Part shown: positions 1-10,829 of the stretch, in pieces
Numbering within the stretch: position 1 is the stretch's first letter
How the letters are laid out: each line of letters starts with the position of its first letter
Assembly (NCBI RefSeq): GCF_004353925.1
Contig: NZ_SMOK01000007.1
Span: 248,001 to 312,000 of the forward strand
Direction of reading: 5' to 3'
Origin: Pseudomonas sp. H9
GTDB lineage: Bacteria > Pseudomonadota > Gammaproteobacteria > Pseudomonadales > Pseudomonadaceae
Length of the DNA stretch: 64,000 nucleotides
Position numbers and translations under genes: made by a program
The notes under the pieces: model-generated
What the model was told of the DNA's origin: nothing
The model's database searches: none
The model's input: the letters and a program-made list of their open reading frames with translations, nothing else

Positions 1-1257
<1,257 letters not shown>

Positions 1258-1275
1258 TCCGCGATTGATGTAAAA

Positions 1276-1309
1276 ACAAAGGCCCCTCTATAGGGGCCTT
1301 TGTCGTTTC
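1276..1309 (+). terminator. Rho-independent terminator of purA
   Basis: A hairpin with arms AAAGGCCCCT and AGGGGCCTTT and a 4-base loop follows the purA stop by about 20 bases and runs into a short T-rich stretch. The preceding A-rich stretch means it could also work in the opposite direction. Confidence 0.85.
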
Positions 1310-1395
1310 TGCCTGCTGTTCGGCACAACCTTTGCTGTAAGAATGACTTTCGGGTTGCCATCATTTTAATGGCCCCAGTAGTAGAGGGTTCTTAC

Positions 1396-3330
1396 GTGTC
1401 TGCCGTTCTCTCACTGTTACGAAGCCGCCTGCTGCGGCCTGTGTTTGTTGCCCTTGGTATCGCTCTTTTGGTGCAAGTGCTGGTCGCCGTCGCGCTGACC
1501 CGGAGCACGGTCACCACACTTGAGGCTGATTTGGGCAAACGTTTGGGGGCTGACAGCCAGAAACTGTCCGCTGAACTTGAACAAGCAGGGCAGGAGGTCA
1601 GCGCCGGGCTGGATAGCCTTTCCGCCAGTACCCGTCAGCGTCTTACTGCTGGCCTCTCGACTCGCCTGCAAAGTGAGCAGGCTCAGTTGCGGGCGACCCT
1701 GGAGAAAAACCTCAAAGACTCGGCCAACGACATGGCTGAGCTGCTGGCCTCGGTTGCTCCGCGGGCCATGTGGGACAACGATGTGCCCACCTTGTCCGAG
1801 TTTTCTCGCCGCGCTCAGCGTAATCCCAATGTGCTGTTCGTTGTCTATGACGATGCACAGGGCCAGCATCTGACCCGCTACCTGAACCGGCAAAACCCGA
1901 TCAACCAGGCCTTGTTGGAAAAGGGCCAGGGGGAGCGGGCGCTGGACAAGGTGCTGGATGCTGCACGCAACGATCCGTCGGTGTACTTCGTTGAAGCGTC
2001 GATCAACCCTAATGGGGTGGAAATCGGCAAGGTGTTGATGGGGGTCTCGACGGCGGCGGTGGATGCCGAGCTGGTTGCCCTCGACAAGCGCTTCTCGGCG
2101 CTGATCGCCAGTGGTGACCAATTGGTCGGCGAAAGCCTGGTAGGGGCGGCGGCAGACAGCAATAAAGCCTTGCGCGCACGCCTGGAGGCAGCACAAACCA
2201 GCGCTGCCGGTATGCAGGCCAACACTTCGCAAAGTGTCCAGGATGCTGCGGCAACCCTGCGTTGGAATATCGGCGTTGGCCTGGCCTTGGTTGGCCTTGG
2301 CGTGTTGCTGGTGGTGGCAGTGGTGCTGGGGCGGCGAGTGGTAAACAAGCTGCGCCTGCTGATTGCAGCGCTGAACGATCTGGCGGCGGGTGAGGGGGAT
2401 CTGACCAAGCGCGTCAGCATCGACAGCCGCGACGAAATCGGCGACATGGCTGCCGCGGTTAACCAGTTTGTCGACAAGCTACAACCTATCGTCCGCGAGG
2501 CGGGTGAAGTGGCTCAGCGTACCGGTGTTGAAATCGGTGTCATGGCCCAGCGCAATGCCGGGGCAGACGCTGCCGCTGAGCTGCAGCGCGATGAAGTGGC
2601 GGCCAGCCTGCGCGACCTGTCGACCATGGCGGATGAGGCGCAGGCCGAGAGTCAGGCCATGCAGTCGGCCTTGCAGCAGGTGGTGGACATCCGTCAGGCC
2701 ACCGATGAAAACAGTCGCACTTCGACCCAGGTGGCCAAGCTGATCGAAGACCTGGCCGGACAGGTTGAGACCGGCTCGAAAGTCATTGAGCGGTTGGCCC
2801 AGCAAAGCGAGCAGATTGAAGTGGTACTGACGGTGATTCACGGCATTGCCGAGCAGACCAACCTGCTGGCGCTCAACGCCGCGATTGAGGCAGCGCGTGC
2901 GGGTGAAACCGGGCGAGGCTTCGCGGTGGTGGCTGATGAGGTTCGGGCCCTGGCGAGCAAGACCCAGAGTTCAACCGGCGACATTCAAGCGCACATCGGC
3001 GCGCTGCAGCAAGGCGCCAAAGAAGCGGTGGCAGCGATCAGCCAGGCTGGCCGTCAGGCCAGTGAAGGGTTGCTGGTGCTGCGCGACAATGCGCGCTTGC
3101 AGCAAACGGTGCAGGCCTCGGTTGAGCAAGTGCATGCCGCCATTGGTCTGGCGACACGTGCAGCCGAGCAGCAAGCCCAGGGTGCTCAGGCCGTGCGGGG
3201 GCGGGTGCAGACCATTCATGCCCAGGCCGAGCGTGCCGCAGAGGTGGTGATGCAGACGACGGCCAGTAGCAAGGTGCTGGATGACCTGGCGGCGCAGCTC
3301 AAGGCGAGCCTGGGGCAGTTCCGTGCCTGA
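1396..3330 (+). CDS. Methyl-accepting chemotaxis protein
   Basis: This is a transmembrane chemoreceptor that signals through CheA/CheW. From the GTG at 1396 it is 644 residues long: a first membrane helix at about 14-34, a periplasmic sensor domain of about 250 residues, a second helix at about 290-312, a HAMP domain to about 365, and a cytoplasmic signalling domain. The family hairpin tip ([18 protein letters not shown] then [15 protein letters not shown]) is at about residues 485-520. The GTG start is chosen because AGAGGG lies just upstream and the protein then begins directly before the first helix; an in-frame ATG at 1369 is possible. The ligand cannot be told from the sequence. It stands alone between the purA terminator and a REPIN. 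Confidence 0.9.
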   Translation: MSAVLSLLRSRLLRPVFVALGIALLVQVLVAVALTRSTVTTLEADLGKRLGADSQKLSAELEQAGQEVSAGLDSLSASTRQRLTAGLSTRLQSEQAQLRATLEKNLKDSANDMAELLASVAPRAMWDNDVPTLSEFSRRAQRNPNVLFVVYDDAQGQHLTRYLNRQNPINQALLEKGQGERALDKVLDAARNDPSVYFVEASINPNGVEIGKVLMGVSTAAVDAELVALDKRFSALIASGDQLVGESLVGAAADSNKALRARLEAAQTSAAGMQANTSQSVQDAAATLRWNIGVGLALVGLGVLLVVAVVLGRRVVNKLRLLIAALNDLAAGEGDLTKRVSIDSRDEIGDMAAAVNQFVDKLQPIVREAGEVAQRTGVEIGVMAQRNAGADAAAELQRDEVAASLRDLSTMADEAQAESQAMQSALQQVVDIRQATDENSRTSTQVAKLIEDLAGQVETGSKVIERLAQQSEQIEVVLTVIHGIAEQTNLLALNAAIEAARAGETGRGFAVVADEVRALASKTQSSTGDIQAHIGALQQGAKEAVAAISQAGRQASEGLLVLRDNARLQQTVQASVEQVHAAIGLATRAAEQQAQGAQAVRGRVQTIHAQAERAAEVVMQTTASSKVLDDLAAQLKASLGQFRA

Positions 3331-3335
3331 AAGCT

Positions 3336-3398
3336 ATCGCGGGGCAAGCCCGCTCCCACAGGCGCACAACACCCTGTAGGAGCGGGCTTGCCCCGCGG
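3336..3398. repeat. REPIN (inverted pair of REP elements)
   Basis: Two copies of the Pseudomonas REP core (GCGGGGCAAGCCCGC and its reverse complement) face each other with a short spacer. The pair fills the gap between two convergent genes, where it may also help end transcription or protect mRNA 3' ends. Confidence 0.9.
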
Positions 3399-3405
3399 TG
3401 TTTTC

Positions 3406-4974
3406 TCAAGCCCGATTCAGATACATCCGCGTCGTCAGCAAATACACCGGCAACCCCGACACCAGAATCAGCAGCGCCGCATAAGGCGCTGCAGCCGCAA
3501 ACTCGACATTCGCGGTATGCGCCCAAACCTCGGTGGCCAGTGTTGTCATGCCGGTCGGGCTGAGGAGCAAGGTCGCGGTCAGCTCTTTCATGGCATCCAG
3601 AAACACCAGGGCAAACGCCGCCGCCAGCGCCGGGAAGATGATCGGCAGGGTCACTCGGCAGAATGCCGTGAACTGCGTTGCCCCCAGGGTGCGGGCTGCC
3701 TCTTCAAGCTGTGGTGCAGCCTTGTGCAGGGCTGTGCGCACTGGCGCCTGCGCCAAAGGCAAGAACAGCAGCGCATAGGCCAGCAGTAACAGGCCGGTGG
3801 TCTGGTACAGCACCGGCACATAGTGCAGCGCGAAGTACACCAGGGTCAGGGCAATCACCAAGCCGGGCAGGGCGTGCAGCAAGTACGGCAGGCGCTCGGC
3901 CCAGATTGCCAGCTGTCCTTTGTAGCGCACCACCAGAAAGCTTACTGGCAACGCCAGCAGCAGGCTCAACGCAGCGCCACCCAACGACAGTGACAAGGAC
4001 GAGAACAGCGCACGGCTGATATCGGCCACTGGGAAGGCTGCAGACGAGCCGACGCTCAACCAGTAACCGAGCATGCCCAGCGGAATACCGCTGCCGAGCA
4101 CTGCCAGAGCCAGGCAGTACAACTGACCGACCGGCATCCAGGCGCGCAGGCGAATCGGTGCACCGCGTCGTGCTACACCCTGGCCGATCCGCACATGACG
4201 GGCGTTACCGCGCACACGCAGTTCAAGCCAGAGCATCAGCAGGCACATGAACAGCAAGACCGCCGACAGCATCGCGGCATTGGCGTTGCTGAATTCCAGT
4301 TCGAACTGTTGGTAGATCGCCGTGGTAAAGGTCTGCAGGCCGAGAATCGACAGGGCGCCAAACTCCACCAGCATGTGCAAAGCGATCAGCAGGCTGCCGC
4401 CAAGAATCGACGGCCATAGCAGCGGCAGGGTGATCTTGAAGAACACACCCCAACGATTTTGCCCCAAGGTACGCGCCGATTCCTCCAGCGAGGTGTCGAG
4501 GTTTCGCAGGGTCGCCGCCACGGGCAGGAACACCAGCGGGTATTTGGACAGGGCCATTACCAAAATGGCGCCGCCCAGCCCTTCAAAGCGCGGGCTCAGG
4601 GAGACCCAAGTGAAGCCGCTGACGAAGGCCGGAACCGCGAAGGGCAGGCATAGGATCACACCCCACACGCGTCTACCTGGAAGGTCGCTGCGTTCCAGCA
4701 GCCAGGCCAGCGATACCCCGAGCGCCATACACGCCAGGGTTACACCGGCCATGAGCATCAGCGTGTTGCGCATCAAACCCCAGACGAACGGGCGCCAGAG
4801 CAGGTGCAGGGCCTCGCGCCAGCCGGCCTCCCAGGCTTTCAGGGCTACATAGAGCAGTGGCAGTAGGCTCAGGCCGACCAGTAGCACTACCGGCAATACG
4901 ACCCAAATAGAAGGTCGCTTGCGCTTAGGTATGTAGCGGCTGGTCTGCGCAGGTGCGGGGACGGCAGCGGTCAT
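3406..4974 (-). CDS. Iron(III) ABC transporter permease (FbpB/SfuB type)
   Basis: This inner-membrane permease would pass periplasmic ferric iron through the ABC transporter. At 522 residues with about 12 hydrophobic helices, it has the two fused permease halves typical of FbpB/SfuB. Each half carries an ABC-permease EAA loop, seen as LEESARTLGQNRWGVFFKITLP (about residues 165-185) and LEEAARTLGATQFTAFCRVTLP (about 420-440). Its ATG overlaps the stop of the upstream binding-protein gene by one base, so the two are translationally coupled. No ATPase gene follows; a REPIN and a chemoreceptor gene on the other strand come next, so the FbpC partner must be encoded elsewhere. Confidence 0.9.
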   Translation of the reverse strand: MTAAVPAPAQTSRYIPKRKRPSIWVVLPVVLLVGLSLLPLLYVALKAWEAGWREALHLLWRPFVWGLMRNTLMLMAGVTLACMALGVSLAWLLERSDLPGRRVWGVILCLPFAVPAFVSGFTWVSLSPRFEGLGGAILVMALSKYPLVFLPVAATLRNLDTSLEESARTLGQNRWGVFFKITLPLLWPSILGGSLLIALHMLVEFGALSILGLQTFTTAIYQQFELEFSNANAAMLSAVLLFMCLLMLWLELRVRGNARHVRIGQGVARRGAPIRLRAWMPVGQLYCLALAVLGSGIPLGMLGYWLSVGSSAAFPVADISRALFSSLSLSLGGAALSLLLALPVSFLVVRYKGQLAIWAERLPYLLHALPGLVIALTLVYFALHYVPVLYQTTGLLLLAYALLFLPLAQAPVRTALHKAAPQLEEAARTLGATQFTAFCRVTLPIIFPALAAAFALVFLDAMKELTATLLLSPTGMTTLATEVWAHTANVEFAAAAPYAALLILVSGLPVYLLTTRMYLNRA

Positions 4975-5987
4975 CAGAGCAAGCCAACTTCGCGTTCAAG
5001 CTCCAGGGCTTCTTCGGCATTACCCAGGTCGGCCGGGGTGATTTTCGGTGGGCGCAAGTCTTCGAAAGGCTTCAGGCCTTGGTCCGACACCATGCCTTTG
5101 TGCAAGGGGTACTCGGCGGTGGTCTGAGTGATCACGCGCTGGCCTTCTTCGCTGGCCATCCAGGCCAGCAGCGCTTGGGCTTCCTTCGGATGTTTGCTGG
5201 CCTTCACCGCAGCGGCGCCGGAGATGGTCATCAAACCGCCGACATCGCCGTCAGCCAGGTAGTAGAGCTTCGAGTCCAGTTGGCCGCGTTCTTTTTTCAG
5301 GGCATACCAGTAATAGTTGTTCACCAGTACCGCCGCCACTTCACCGTTTTCCACAGCTTTGAGCGCAACCATGTTGTTGGTGTAGGTCTTGCCGAAGGCT
5401 TTGAGGCCGGTCAGCCATTCTTCGGCGGCGTCACGCCCGTGCATCTTGAGAATCGCGACGGCCTGCTCCTGAAATGCACCACTGGTTGGCACGAAGCCCA
5501 CTTTGCCTTCCCACTCAGGGTTGGCAAAGTCCATGACCGAAGGCGGCAAGTCTTTTTCGTCGATCACTTTCGGGTTGAAGGCAACCACGCGGGTGCGCGC
5601 AGTGACGCCCATCCAGGTGCCATTGGTGGCTACGAATTCTTTAGGTAGAACTTGCAGGGTCGAATCGTCGATCTTGGCCAGCAGGCCCAGCTCACCTAGG
5701 TTATTCAGTGGTGGTGATTCTTCGGTGTAAATAACGTCGGCAGGCGAGCGGTCGCCCTCTTCAATGATCTGGCTGGCCAGCTGGTTGCTGCTGCCTTTGC
5801 GGATATTGATGTGGATGCCGGTCTTGGCCTCGTAGGCCTTGGCAATAGCGTCACCGATTTCCTTGTGCTGGCCGTTGTACAGGGTCAGCGTTACCGGGTC
5901 GGCAGCCATGGCGGCGGGAGCGCCAAGTATCAGGGTTAACAGAGAAACGGCCAGGCCGCGCAATAGGGGGGCATTGCGGAACGTCAT
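4974..5987 (-). CDS. Ferric iron-binding periplasmic protein (FbpA type)
   Basis: This is the substrate-binding protein of an iron(III) ABC importer. From the ATG at 5987 it is 337 residues with a Sec signal peptide (hydrophobic core LLTLILGAPA, likely cut near AMA-ADP, residue 28). The mature part starts with the family pattern VTLTLYNGQHKE and contains the paired tyrosines NNYYWYAL that act as iron ligands in FbpA/FutA proteins. It is the first gene of a two-gene operon with the permease. The reading frame stays open upstream through a REPIN and a tRNA gene, but the signal peptide fixes the start at 5987. An A/T-rich Fur-like match lies about 35 bases upstream. Confidence 0.9.
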   Translation of the reverse strand: MTFRNAPLLRGLAVSLLTLILGAPAAMAADPVTLTLYNGQHKEIGDAIAKAYEAKTGIHINIRKGSSNQLASQIIEEGDRSPADVIYTEESPPLNNLGELGLLAKIDDSTLQVLPKEFVATNGTWMGVTARTRVVAFNPKVIDEKDLPPSVMDFANPEWEGKVGFVPTSGAFQEQAVAILKMHGRDAAEEWLTGLKAFGKTYTNNMVALKAVENGEVAAVLVNNYYWYALKKERGQLDSKLYYLADGDVGGLMTISGAAAVKASKHPKEAQALLAWMASEEGQRVITQTTAEYPLHKGMVSDQGLKPFEDLRPPKITPADLGNAEEALELEREVGLL

Positions 5988-6020
5988 GCGGGTACTTCCT
6001 CGCTTGCGGCTACATATCTG

Positions 6021-6041
6021 GAAACAATGATAAACGATATG
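6021..6041 (-). promoter_or_regulatory. Possible Fur site upstream of the iron-binding protein gene
   Basis: The stretch around AATGATAAACGATAT has two adjacent NATA(A/T)-like repeats resembling the GATAAT units of Fur boxes. Iron regulation of this operon type is usual. The match is imperfect and was judged by eye only. Confidence 0.3.
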
Positions 6042-6148
6042 GCTTCTCAATTGCCTGCATGAGAGGAATTTCATGAGCAGGCTATCGGATTGCGCGAGGC
6101 GATACTGCTGGTGGGGGAGCTTCTTGTGGGGGCAACTGTATTGCATTA

Positions 6149-6225
6149 CCTGTGGGAGCGGGCTTGCCCCGCGATTGCGGTGTGCCAGTAACATCGCTTC
6201 GCGGGGCAAGCCCGCTCCTACAGGG
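6149..6225. repeat. REPIN
   Basis: An outward REP copy (GGAGCGGGCTTGCCCCGCGA) and its inverted partner (TCGCGGGGCAAGCCCGCTCC) are separated by about 25 bases. The pair lies between the iron operon and the tRNA genes. Confidence 0.9.
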
Positions 6226-6234
6226 GGCAGAAAC

Positions 6235-6258
6235 GAAAAAACCCGCTTTCGCGGGTTT
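6235..6258 (-). terminator. Terminator of the tRNA-Leu pair
   Basis: Read on the minus strand, an ACCCGC/GCGGGT stem with a GAAA loop is followed by a run of six T. It lies 9 bases beyond the CCA end of the downstream tRNA, as expected for the end of a tRNA transcript. Confidence 0.8.
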
Positions 6259-6267
6259 GATCTGAAT

Positions 6268-6354
6268 TGGTGCCCAGAAGAAGACTCGAACTTCCACGAC
6301 CGTAAGGTCACCAGCACCTGAAGCTGGCGTGTCTACCAATTTCACCATCTGGGC
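6268..6354 (-). tRNA. tRNA-Leu (CAG), copy 2
   Basis: An 87-nucleotide class II tRNA with encoded CCA at 6268-6270. The acceptor stem is GCCCAGA/TCTGGGC; the anticodon arm is CCAGC-TTCAGGT-GCTGG with anticodon CAG (complement at 6318-6320), which reads CUG, the main leucine codon in GC-rich genomes. A long variable arm and the T-loop GTTCGAGTC are visible. It is identical to the copy at 6442-6528 and is probably co-transcribed with it. Confidence 0.96.
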
Positions 6355-6441
6355 AAAATGAAGCGGTGTTGCGTGTAACAAAAGCAGTGTAGCGTCTTGC
6401 AGTAAATCTCAGAAGTGCTAAACACATCTAAGATTTGAAAT

Positions 6442-6528
6442 TGGTGCCCAGAAGAAGACTCGAACTTCCACGACCGTAAGGTCACCAGCACCTGAAGCTG
6501 GCGTGTCTACCAATTTCACCATCTGGGC
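6442..6528 (-). tRNA. tRNA-Leu (CAG), copy 1
   Basis: This copy has the same 87 nucleotides as 6268-6354, with encoded CCA at 6442-6444 and anticodon CAG. It is the promoter-proximal member of the pair. The 87 bases between the copies are AT-richer and contain no gene. The whole unit looks like a tandem duplication. Confidence 0.96.
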
Positions 6529-6795
6529 ATTTCGCTGAGGCCACATGATGCTTCACATCAGGTTTCAACTCAACTATAACGACGGTGTCCGTCGCTGTGG
6601 TGCGCACTATACGGATGAGCCTGAGGGCTGTAAAGCCCCGCTCAGAAAAAAACTTAAAAAATTCAAGCCGTTGTTTCTGAGCGCGGTTCCAGCAGCGTTG
6701 TGGGCGCGCTGAGAGGGCTGTCCAAGCCTGAAATTTCCGGTTTCAATACGCCTATGCCAAACTAACCCTTATATAGACAAGGTGAACCCCTCCTA

Positions 6796-9387
6796 ATGGC
6801 CGATTGGCAGTCCCTCGATCCCGAGGCCGCTCGTGAAGCGGAAAAATACGAAAACCCTATTCCTAGCCGTGAGCTGATTCTGCAGCGCCTGGATGAGCGC
6901 GGCTCGCCGGCAGCGCGTGAGCAACTGGTCGAAGAGTTTGGCCTGACCACCGAAGACCAGATCGAAGCCTTGCGCCGCCGCTTGCGGGCAATGGAGCGCG
7001 ACGGTCAGCTGATCTATACCCGGCGCGGCACGTATGCCCCGGTAGACAAGCTGGACCTGATCCTCGGCCGCATTGCCGGGCATCGCGATGGCTTCGGCTT
7101 TCTGGTCCCGGACGACGGCAGTGATGACCTGTTCCTGAGCCCGGCGCAGATGCGTCTGGTCTTCGATGGCGACCGTGCGCTGGCCCGTGTTTCGGGTTTT
7201 GATCGCCGTGGCCGTCGCGAAGGCGTGATCGTCGAAGTGATTTCCCGTGCCCACGAGAGCATCGTCGGTCGCTATTTCGAAGAAGGCGGTATTGGCTTCG
7301 TCACCCCGGATAACCCCAAGGTCCAGCAGGAAGTGCTGGTCACCCCAGGCCGCAACGGTGGTGCCAAAGTCGGTCAGTTCGTCGAGGTGAAAATCACCCA
7401 CTGGCCGACCCCGCGCTTCCAGCCGCAGGGCGATGTCACCGAAGTGATCGGCAACTACATGGCGCCGGGCATGGAAATCGACGTGGCGCTGCGCAGCTAC
7501 GACATTCCTCACGTCTGGCCAGAGGCCGTGATCAAGGAAGCGCGTAAGCTCAAACCGGAAGTCGAAGAAAAAGACAAAGAGCACCGCATCGACCTGCGTC
7601 ATCTGCCGTTCGTCACCATCGACGGCGAAGATGCCCGCGACTTCGACGATGCGGTCTACTGCGAGAGCCTGGGCAAGCTGCGCCTGTTCTCCGGCGGCTG
7701 GCGTCTGTACGTGGCGATTGCCGACGTTTCCAGTTACGTGCGTCTGGGGTCTGCCCTGGATGCCGAAGCTCAGGTGCGTGGCAACTCGGTGTACTTCCCA
7801 GAGCGCGTCATCCCGATGCTGCCTGAAGAACTGTCGAACGGTTTGTGCTCGCTGAATCCGCACGTTGATCGTTTGGCGATGGTCTGCGAAATGACCATCA
7901 ACAAAACCGGGCAGATGGTCGATTACCAGTTCTACGAAGCGGTGATTCACTCTCATGCGCGCCTGACCTACAACAAGGTCAGCAGCATGCTCGAACACGC
8001 CCGTACCCGCGAGGGCAAAGCCTTGCGCGAGCAGTACAGCGAAGTGCTGCCGGATCTCAAGCAGCTCTATGCCCTGTACAAAGTGCTGTTGGCGGCCCGT
8101 CACACCCGTGGTGCGATCGACTTCGAAACCCAGGAAACCCGCATCATCTTCGGTGCCGAGCGCAAAATCGCCGAAATTCGGCCAACGGTGCGCAACGACG
8201 CGCACAAGTTGATCGAAGAGTGCATGCTGGCGGCCAACGTGGCCACCGCCGAATTCCTCAAGAAACACGAGATTCCGGCGCTGTACCGGGTTCACGACGG
8301 CCCGCCACCGGAGCGCCTGGAAAAGCTGCGTGCCTTCCTCGGTGAGCTGGGGCTGTCGCTGCACAAGGGCAAAGATGGCCCGTCGCCGAAGGATTACCAG
8401 GCGCTGTTGGCGAACATCGCCGACCGCCCGGACTTCCACTTGATTCAGACGGTGATGCTGCGCTCCCTGAGCCAGGCGGTCTACAGCGCCGACAACAACG
8501 GTCACTTCGGTTTGAACTACGAGGCGTACACGCACTTCACCTCGCCAATCCGTCGTTACCCGGACTTGTTGACCCATCGCGCCATCCGCAGCGTGATCCG
8601 TTCGCGTCAGGAAACCCCGCACGTCAAACGCGCGGGCGCCATGAGCATCCCTAAAGCGCGCATCTACCCGTACGACGAGCCAACGCTGGAACAGCTCGGC
8701 GAACAATGCTCGATGAGCGAGCGGCGTGCCGACGAAGCCACCCGCGACGTAGTCAACTGGCTCAAGTGCGAGTACATGAAAGACCGTGTCGGCGAGAGCT
8801 TCCCGGGTGTGATCACCGCAGTGACTGGTTTCGGCCTGTTCGTCGAGCTGACCGATATCTACGTCGAAGGCATGGTGCATGTCAGCGCCTTGCCGGGTGA
8901 TTACTACCACTTCGACCCCGTGCATCATCGTCTTGCCGGAGAGCGCACCGGTCGTAGCTTCCGTCTGGGCGACACGGTTGAAGTGCGGGTCATGCGGGTT
9001 GATCTGGAGCAGCGCAAGATCGACTTCGAAATGGCTGAAAACACGCTCAAGGCGCCGATTGGCCGCAAGCCGCGCGCTGAAGGCGTGCGCCCGCAAGACG
9101 GCAAAGCGGTTCCGGTCCTCGACAAGGCTGAAGTTACCAAGGCCGAGCCGGCACGCCGGAGCAAGAAGAACGAAACCGCCGAAGCTTACTTCCCATCACA
9201 TGCGGCGGCGAAAAACGCCGAAGTACGCAAAAGTCGGGAACTGAAGAAGGCGCTGATGTCTGAAGCCAAACACGCCAGTAGCAAGCCGGCGTCCAAAGGC
9301 GGCAAGTCGTCGGAGAAACCGAGCAAGCATCGTAAAGGGCCGCCAAAAGCAGGCTCTGGATCACGTAAACCCAAGGCCAAGTCATGA
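6796..9387 (+). CDS. rnr: Ribonuclease R
   Basis: RNase R is a processive 3'-to-5' exoribonuclease that degrades structured RNA, including faulty rRNA and trans-translated mRNA. The 863 residues show an N-terminal helix-turn-helix-like region, cold-shock-like domains (GFGFLVPDDG around residue 95), the RNB catalytic core with the metal-binding motif DARDFDDAV (about 280-288), an S1 domain (GVITAVTGFGLFVEL, about 670-685) and a Lys/Ser-rich basic tail of about 90 residues. All are usual for the family. The last four bases overlap the start of rlmB (ATGA), so the two genes are coupled, as in other gamma-proteobacteria. Confidence 0.97.
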   Translation: MADWQSLDPEAAREAEKYENPIPSRELILQRLDERGSPAAREQLVEEFGLTTEDQIEALRRRLRAMERDGQLIYTRRGTYAPVDKLDLILGRIAGHRDGFGFLVPDDGSDDLFLSPAQMRLVFDGDRALARVSGFDRRGRREGVIVEVISRAHESIVGRYFEEGGIGFVTPDNPKVQQEVLVTPGRNGGAKVGQFVEVKITHWPTPRFQPQGDVTEVIGNYMAPGMEIDVALRSYDIPHVWPEAVIKEARKLKPEVEEKDKEHRIDLRHLPFVTIDGEDARDFDDAVYCESLGKLRLFSGGWRLYVAIADVSSYVRLGSALDAEAQVRGNSVYFPERVIPMLPEELSNGLCSLNPHVDRLAMVCEMTINKTGQMVDYQFYEAVIHSHARLTYNKVSSMLEHARTREGKALREQYSEVLPDLKQLYALYKVLLAARHTRGAIDFETQETRIIFGAERKIAEIRPTVRNDAHKLIEECMLAANVATAEFLKKHEIPALYRVHDGPPPERLEKLRAFLGELGLSLHKGKDGPSPKDYQALLANIADRPDFHLIQTVMLRSLSQAVYSADNNGHFGLNYEAYTHFTSPIRRYPDLLTHRAIRSVIRSRQETPHVKRAGAMSIPKARIYPYDEPTLEQLGEQCSMSERRADEATRDVVNWLKCEYMKDRVGESFPGVITAVTGFGLFVELTDIYVEGMVHVSALPGDYYHFDPVHHRLAGERTGRSFRLGDTVEVRVMRVDLEQRKIDFEMAENTLKAPIGRKPRAEGVRPQDGKAVPVLDKAEVTKAEPARRSKKNETAEAYFPSHAAAKNAEVRKSRELKKALMSEAKHASSKPASKGGKSSEKPSKHRKGPPKAGSGSRKPKAKS

Positions 9388-10136
9388 GTCAGTTGGAAAA
9401 AATCTACGGTGTTCACGCCGTAGAAGCCCTGTTGCGTCACCATCCCAAGCGGGTCAAGCAGATCTGGTTGTCGGAGGGGCGTAGCGACCCGCGCGTGCAG
9501 GTGATTGTCGAGCTGGCCGGGCAGAACCGTGTGTCGGTCGGTCAGGCCGAACGTCGCGAGATGGACGCCTGGGTCGAGGGTGTGCACCAGGGCGTCGTGG
9601 CGGAGGTCAGCCCTAGTCAGGTCTGGGGCGAGGCGATGCTCGAAGAGCTGCTCGACCGTACCGAAGGTGCGCCGCTGATTCTGGTGCTCGACGGCGTCAC
9701 CGACCCGCACAACCTCGGTGCCTGCCTGCGTACCGCCGATGCTGCTGGCGCCTTGGCTGTGATCGTGCCCAAGGACAAGTCGGCCACCCTGACCCCGGCG
9801 GTGCGTAAGGTTGCCTGTGGTGCTGCCGAGGTGATCCCGCTGGTGGCGGTGACCAACCTGGCTCGCACGCTGGAAAAGCTTCAGCAGCGCGGCCTGTGGA
9901 TTGTCGGCACGGCAGGCGAGGCTGAGCAGGAGTTGTATCAGCAAGACCTGACCGGGCCAACCATCCTGATCATGGGTGCCGAGGGCAAAGGCATGCGTCG
10001 CCTGACCCGCGAGCATTGCGATTTCCTGGTGAAACTGCCGATGGCCGGTAGTGTCAGCAGCCTGAACGTGTCGGTGGCGACGGGTATTTGCCTGTTCGAG
10101 GCAGTTCGTCAGCGTAACGCCAAAGCGCAGGGTTGA
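9384..10136 (+). CDS. rlmB: 23S rRNA Gm2251 2'-O-methyltransferase
   Basis: RlmB methylates the ribose of G2251 in the peptidyl-transferase P loop of 23S rRNA, using S-adenosylmethionine. It is a SpoU-class enzyme. The N-terminal L30-like substrate domain starts IYGVHAVEALL, and the three SpoU motifs are clear: LDGVTDPHNLGACLRTADA (about 103-121), IMGAEGKGM (about 195-203) and SSLNVSVATGICLFE (about 223-237). The 250 residues match the usual length. The start overlaps the rnr stop, and a REPIN follows within 5 bases of the stop. Confidence 0.96.
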   Translation: MSQLEKIYGVHAVEALLRHHPKRVKQIWLSEGRSDPRVQVIVELAGQNRVSVGQAERREMDAWVEGVHQGVVAEVSPSQVWGEAMLEELLDRTEGAPLILVLDGVTDPHNLGACLRTADAAGALAVIVPKDKSATLTPAVRKVACGAAEVIPLVAVTNLARTLEKLQQRGLWIVGTAGEAEQELYQQDLTGPTILIMGAEGKGMRRLTREHCDFLVKLPMAGSVSSLNVSVATGICLFEAVRQRNAKAQG

Positions 10137-10140
10137 GCCT

Positions 10141-10195
10141 ATCGCGGGGCAAGCCCGCTCCTACCTGGCCGGTAGGAGCGGGCTTGCCCCGCGAT
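10141..10195. repeat. REPIN
   Basis: Two inverted REP cores 6-10 bases apart form an almost continuous hairpin immediately after rlmB. Confidence 0.9.
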
Positions 10196-10331
10196 ACATT
10201 TTAGCTGCTCAATAATTCACCAATTCCCTTGCTTGTCCCCCGGTGCTTCTCTACAATTGCGCCCCTTGCCCTGTAGGCAGGCGCCAACGCGCCTTCACGC
10301 AAGGCAAGACATACAGTGTCATTCACTCCTT

Positions 10332-10354
10332 GTCTGACCGCTCTGGTGGCAGAC
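10332..10354 (+). promoter_or_regulatory. Candidate S6:S18 binding hairpin in the rpsF leader
   Basis: A GTCTG/CAGAC stem encloses a loop with the unpaired CCG that marks the known S6:S18 autoregulatory motif of rpsF mRNAs. It sits 22 bases before the rpsF start, as expected for a hairpin that lets the S6-S18 complex repress its own operon. Judged by eye, without a covariance model. Confidence 0.5.
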
Positions 10355-10375
10355 TACAACCCGTAAGGAGCATTC

Positions 10376-10801
10376 ATGCGTCATTACGAAATCATCTTTC
10401 TGGTCCACCCTGACCAGAGCGAGCAAGTCGGCGGCATGGTTGAGCGTTACACCAAGCTGATCGAAGAAGACGGCGGCAAAATCCACCGTCTGGAAGATTG
10501 GGGCCGTCGTCAACTGGCCTACGCAATCAACAATGTTCACAAAGCTCACTACGTGATGCTGAACGTTGAGTGCACCGGCAAGGCCCTAGCCGAGCTGGAA
10601 GACAACTTCCGCTACAACGATGCCGTGATCCGTAACCTGGTCATCCGTCGCGACGAAGCCGTTACCGGCCAGTCCGAGATGCTCAAGGCTGAAGAGAACC
10701 GCAGTGAGCGCCGTGAGCGTCGCGATCGTCCTGAGCATGCTGACAGCGCCGAAGGCGACGACAGCAATGACAGCGACAACAGCGATAACGCTGACGAGTA
10801 A
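10376..10801 (+). CDS. rpsF: 30S ribosomal protein S6
   Basis: S6 binds the central domain of 16S rRNA together with S18. The 141 residues start with the family sequence [18 protein letters not shown] and contain [20 protein letters not shown]. The last 40 residues are a low-complexity Glu/Arg then Asp/Ser/Asn-rich tail, longer than the minimal S6; many bacterial S6 proteins have acidic tails, and in E. coli S6 receives extra glutamates. The RBS TAAGGAG is well placed. First gene of the rpsF-rpsR-rplI cluster. Confidence 0.97.
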   Translation: MRHYEIIFLVHPDQSEQVGGMVERYTKLIEEDGGKIHRLEDWGRRQLAYAINNVHKAHYVMLNVECTGKALAELEDNFRYNDAVIRNLVIRRDEAVTGQSEMLKAEENRSERRERRDRPEHADSAEGDDSNDSDNSDNADE

Positions 10802-10829
10802 TCCACGGACCTTTTGAGGAGCCTATTAC

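Noticed and set aside
6268..6528. Attachment site of an integrated element at the duplicated tRNA-Leu genes
   Set aside because: Both tRNA copies are complete, only 87 bases lie between them, and no integrase is present; a tandem duplication explains it.
6793..9096. A 767-codon open frame antisense to rnr
   Set aside because: It is a shadow of the GC-rich rnr codons; it has no RBS and no family resemblance, while rnr is certain.
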